Shown in pieces: positions 63,601 through 64,000 of a DNA stretch of 64,000 nucleotides (its first letter is position 1; every line of letters begins with the position of its first letter). The notes below the pieces were generated by a model. That model was not told the DNA's origin. It ran no database searches and saw only the letters and a program-made list of their open reading frames with translations. Made by a program: the position numbers and the translations under genes. Location of the stretch: NCBI GenBank assembly GCA_964057225.1, contig OZ059898.1:3100001-3164000 (forward strand), in the 5' to 3' direction. Source of the stretch: Auanema rhodensis. Taxonomy: Eukaryota; Nematoda; Chromadorea; Rhabditida; Rhabditidae.

Positions 63601-64000
63601 TTTTGGTAAACTATTTTGAAATTTTTCGAAAAAATTTTTGTCAAAATGTTTTTGGAAGCAATGTTGAGTGTACATGGAAACTCAACATACACTAATGCAT
63701 CATTTTTCAAACGATCATAACTAATTTTTGTATCAAGCGTTTCTCAATGTATTATAGTGCATTCGATCCGGATTTTTAAGCTGCGTCGATCTGTGTTATC
63801 AGATTTGCGCTAGCTTAAAAATGCACCGAGATATCAACTGATATAAGTTCACACTTATATCCTCGATTTTCACCCTGAAGAATTAATTTTTTCGTTGAAT
63901 AACATTGTCTATCGTCTTTGCCTTGAGAAAAGGAATCTAAAAACATCTACTTTTTGCTAAATTATTTTGAAATTTTTCGAAAAAATTTTTGTCAAAATGT
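60665..64000 (+). repeat. Mosaic right end reusing modules from elsewhere, ending in a partial monomer
   Basis: 60665 is m2' with GATACAAG, and 61016 is m1 with CTTATTT. 61718-62770 repeats the order found at 11583-12635 and 45627-46679: GATACAAG/GGATTTTA with TTTCTTAATG, then GTTAAATAACATCG with AAAGAAATC, then GAGAAAAGG. The third member here ends in TATCACGCG instead. 62771 and 63122 appear identical: an m1 left half (GGTAAACT) with a TATCACGCG right half. 63473 is a full m1 with GTATTATAG. The last monomer begins at 63824 and is cut by the window edge after 177 bases. Confidence 0.78.

Larger units (their letters stand above)
1..64000 (+). repeat. 351-bp satellite DNA array, 182 full monomers plus a partial one
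   Basis: The window is filled by one tandem repeat. The CACCGAG phase marker falls at 1, 352, 703, 1054 and so on; summing the indels I could see (nine single-base losses and two 26-base losses) puts monomer 183 at 63824, as observed. All copies read in the same direction and no foreign DNA interrupts them. Monomers differ from each other at a limited set of recurrent sites, mainly near monomer bases 21, 47, 59-70, 86-90, 108-117, 131-139, 155, 262-275 and 289-305. Long AT-rich tandem arrays of this kind are typical of eukaryotic centromeric or pericentromeric heterochromatin; that placement is inferred, since no chromosome context is visible. I do not recognise the family. No gene is embedded anywhere, so this entry also covers all non-genic stretches. 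Confidence 0.98.

Noticed and set aside
1-64000. CRISPR array or bacterial repeat region
   Set aside because: There are no short repeats separated by unique spacers; the unit is 351 bp with no spacers, and no bacterial genes are present.
1-64000. Transposon, LTR or rDNA spacer origin within the window
   Set aside because: No terminal repeats, target duplications, reverse transcriptase or transposase frames, and no rRNA segments were seen; every stretch is accounted for by the monomer.

Overview
The whole 64 kb window is one block of satellite DNA. A 351-bp monomer, about 32% G+C by my count of the first copy, runs head to tail in a single orientation. It makes 182 complete monomers (1-63823) plus a 177-base partial one at the right edge. 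I see no protein-coding gene, RNA gene, transposon, inversion or unique spacer. The few open frames of 63-75 codons lie inside monomers, recur only where a variant removes a stop codon, and are not genes. The monomer phase used here starts at the CACCGAG at base 1.

A long, AT-rich, tandemly homogenised array of about two-nucleosome period points to eukaryotic heterochromatin, probably centromeric or pericentromeric. An insect or other arthropod is my best guess from monomer size, base composition and the lack of CpG depletion. This is inference, and I do not recognise the satellite family. If it acts, it acts as structure (nucleosome phasing, protein binding, possibly transcription), not through encoded products.

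Each monomer carries a fixed set of symmetric elements: a 9-bp hairpin at monomer bases 17-38 (D1), a TTTTTCGAAAAA palindrome in A/T tracts at 150-161 (D4), a 9-bp hairpin at 189-216 (D2) inside a nearly invariant block (about 187-243), and a 14-bp bulged hairpin at 300-350 with a smaller hairpin nested in it (D3). The D1 and D2 centres lie 175 bp apart, half a monomer.

Layout by higher-order structure: 1-5966 has related 6-, 4- and 7-monomer units; 5617-9126 has a 5-mer twice; 9127-13337 is mixed; 13338-17198 has P/R-type alternation; 17199-21410 is mixed; 21411-23516 has a dimer three times; 24219-26322 has a 1,052-bp trimer twice; 26323-33693 holds interleaved M/N/m1/m2 blocks; 33694-47381 is a second, almost identical copy of 1-13337; 47382-50889 has a 1,754-bp 5-mer twice; 52293-59260 has a 3,484-bp 10-mer twice; 59261-64000 is a mosaic reusing modules from elsewhere. 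Many monomers look like free combinations of a left-half type and a right-half type joined in the conserved middle, the pattern expected of repeated unequal exchange and gene conversion.

All calls come from reading the sequence by eye. Identity percentages, divergence times and database matches were not computed.
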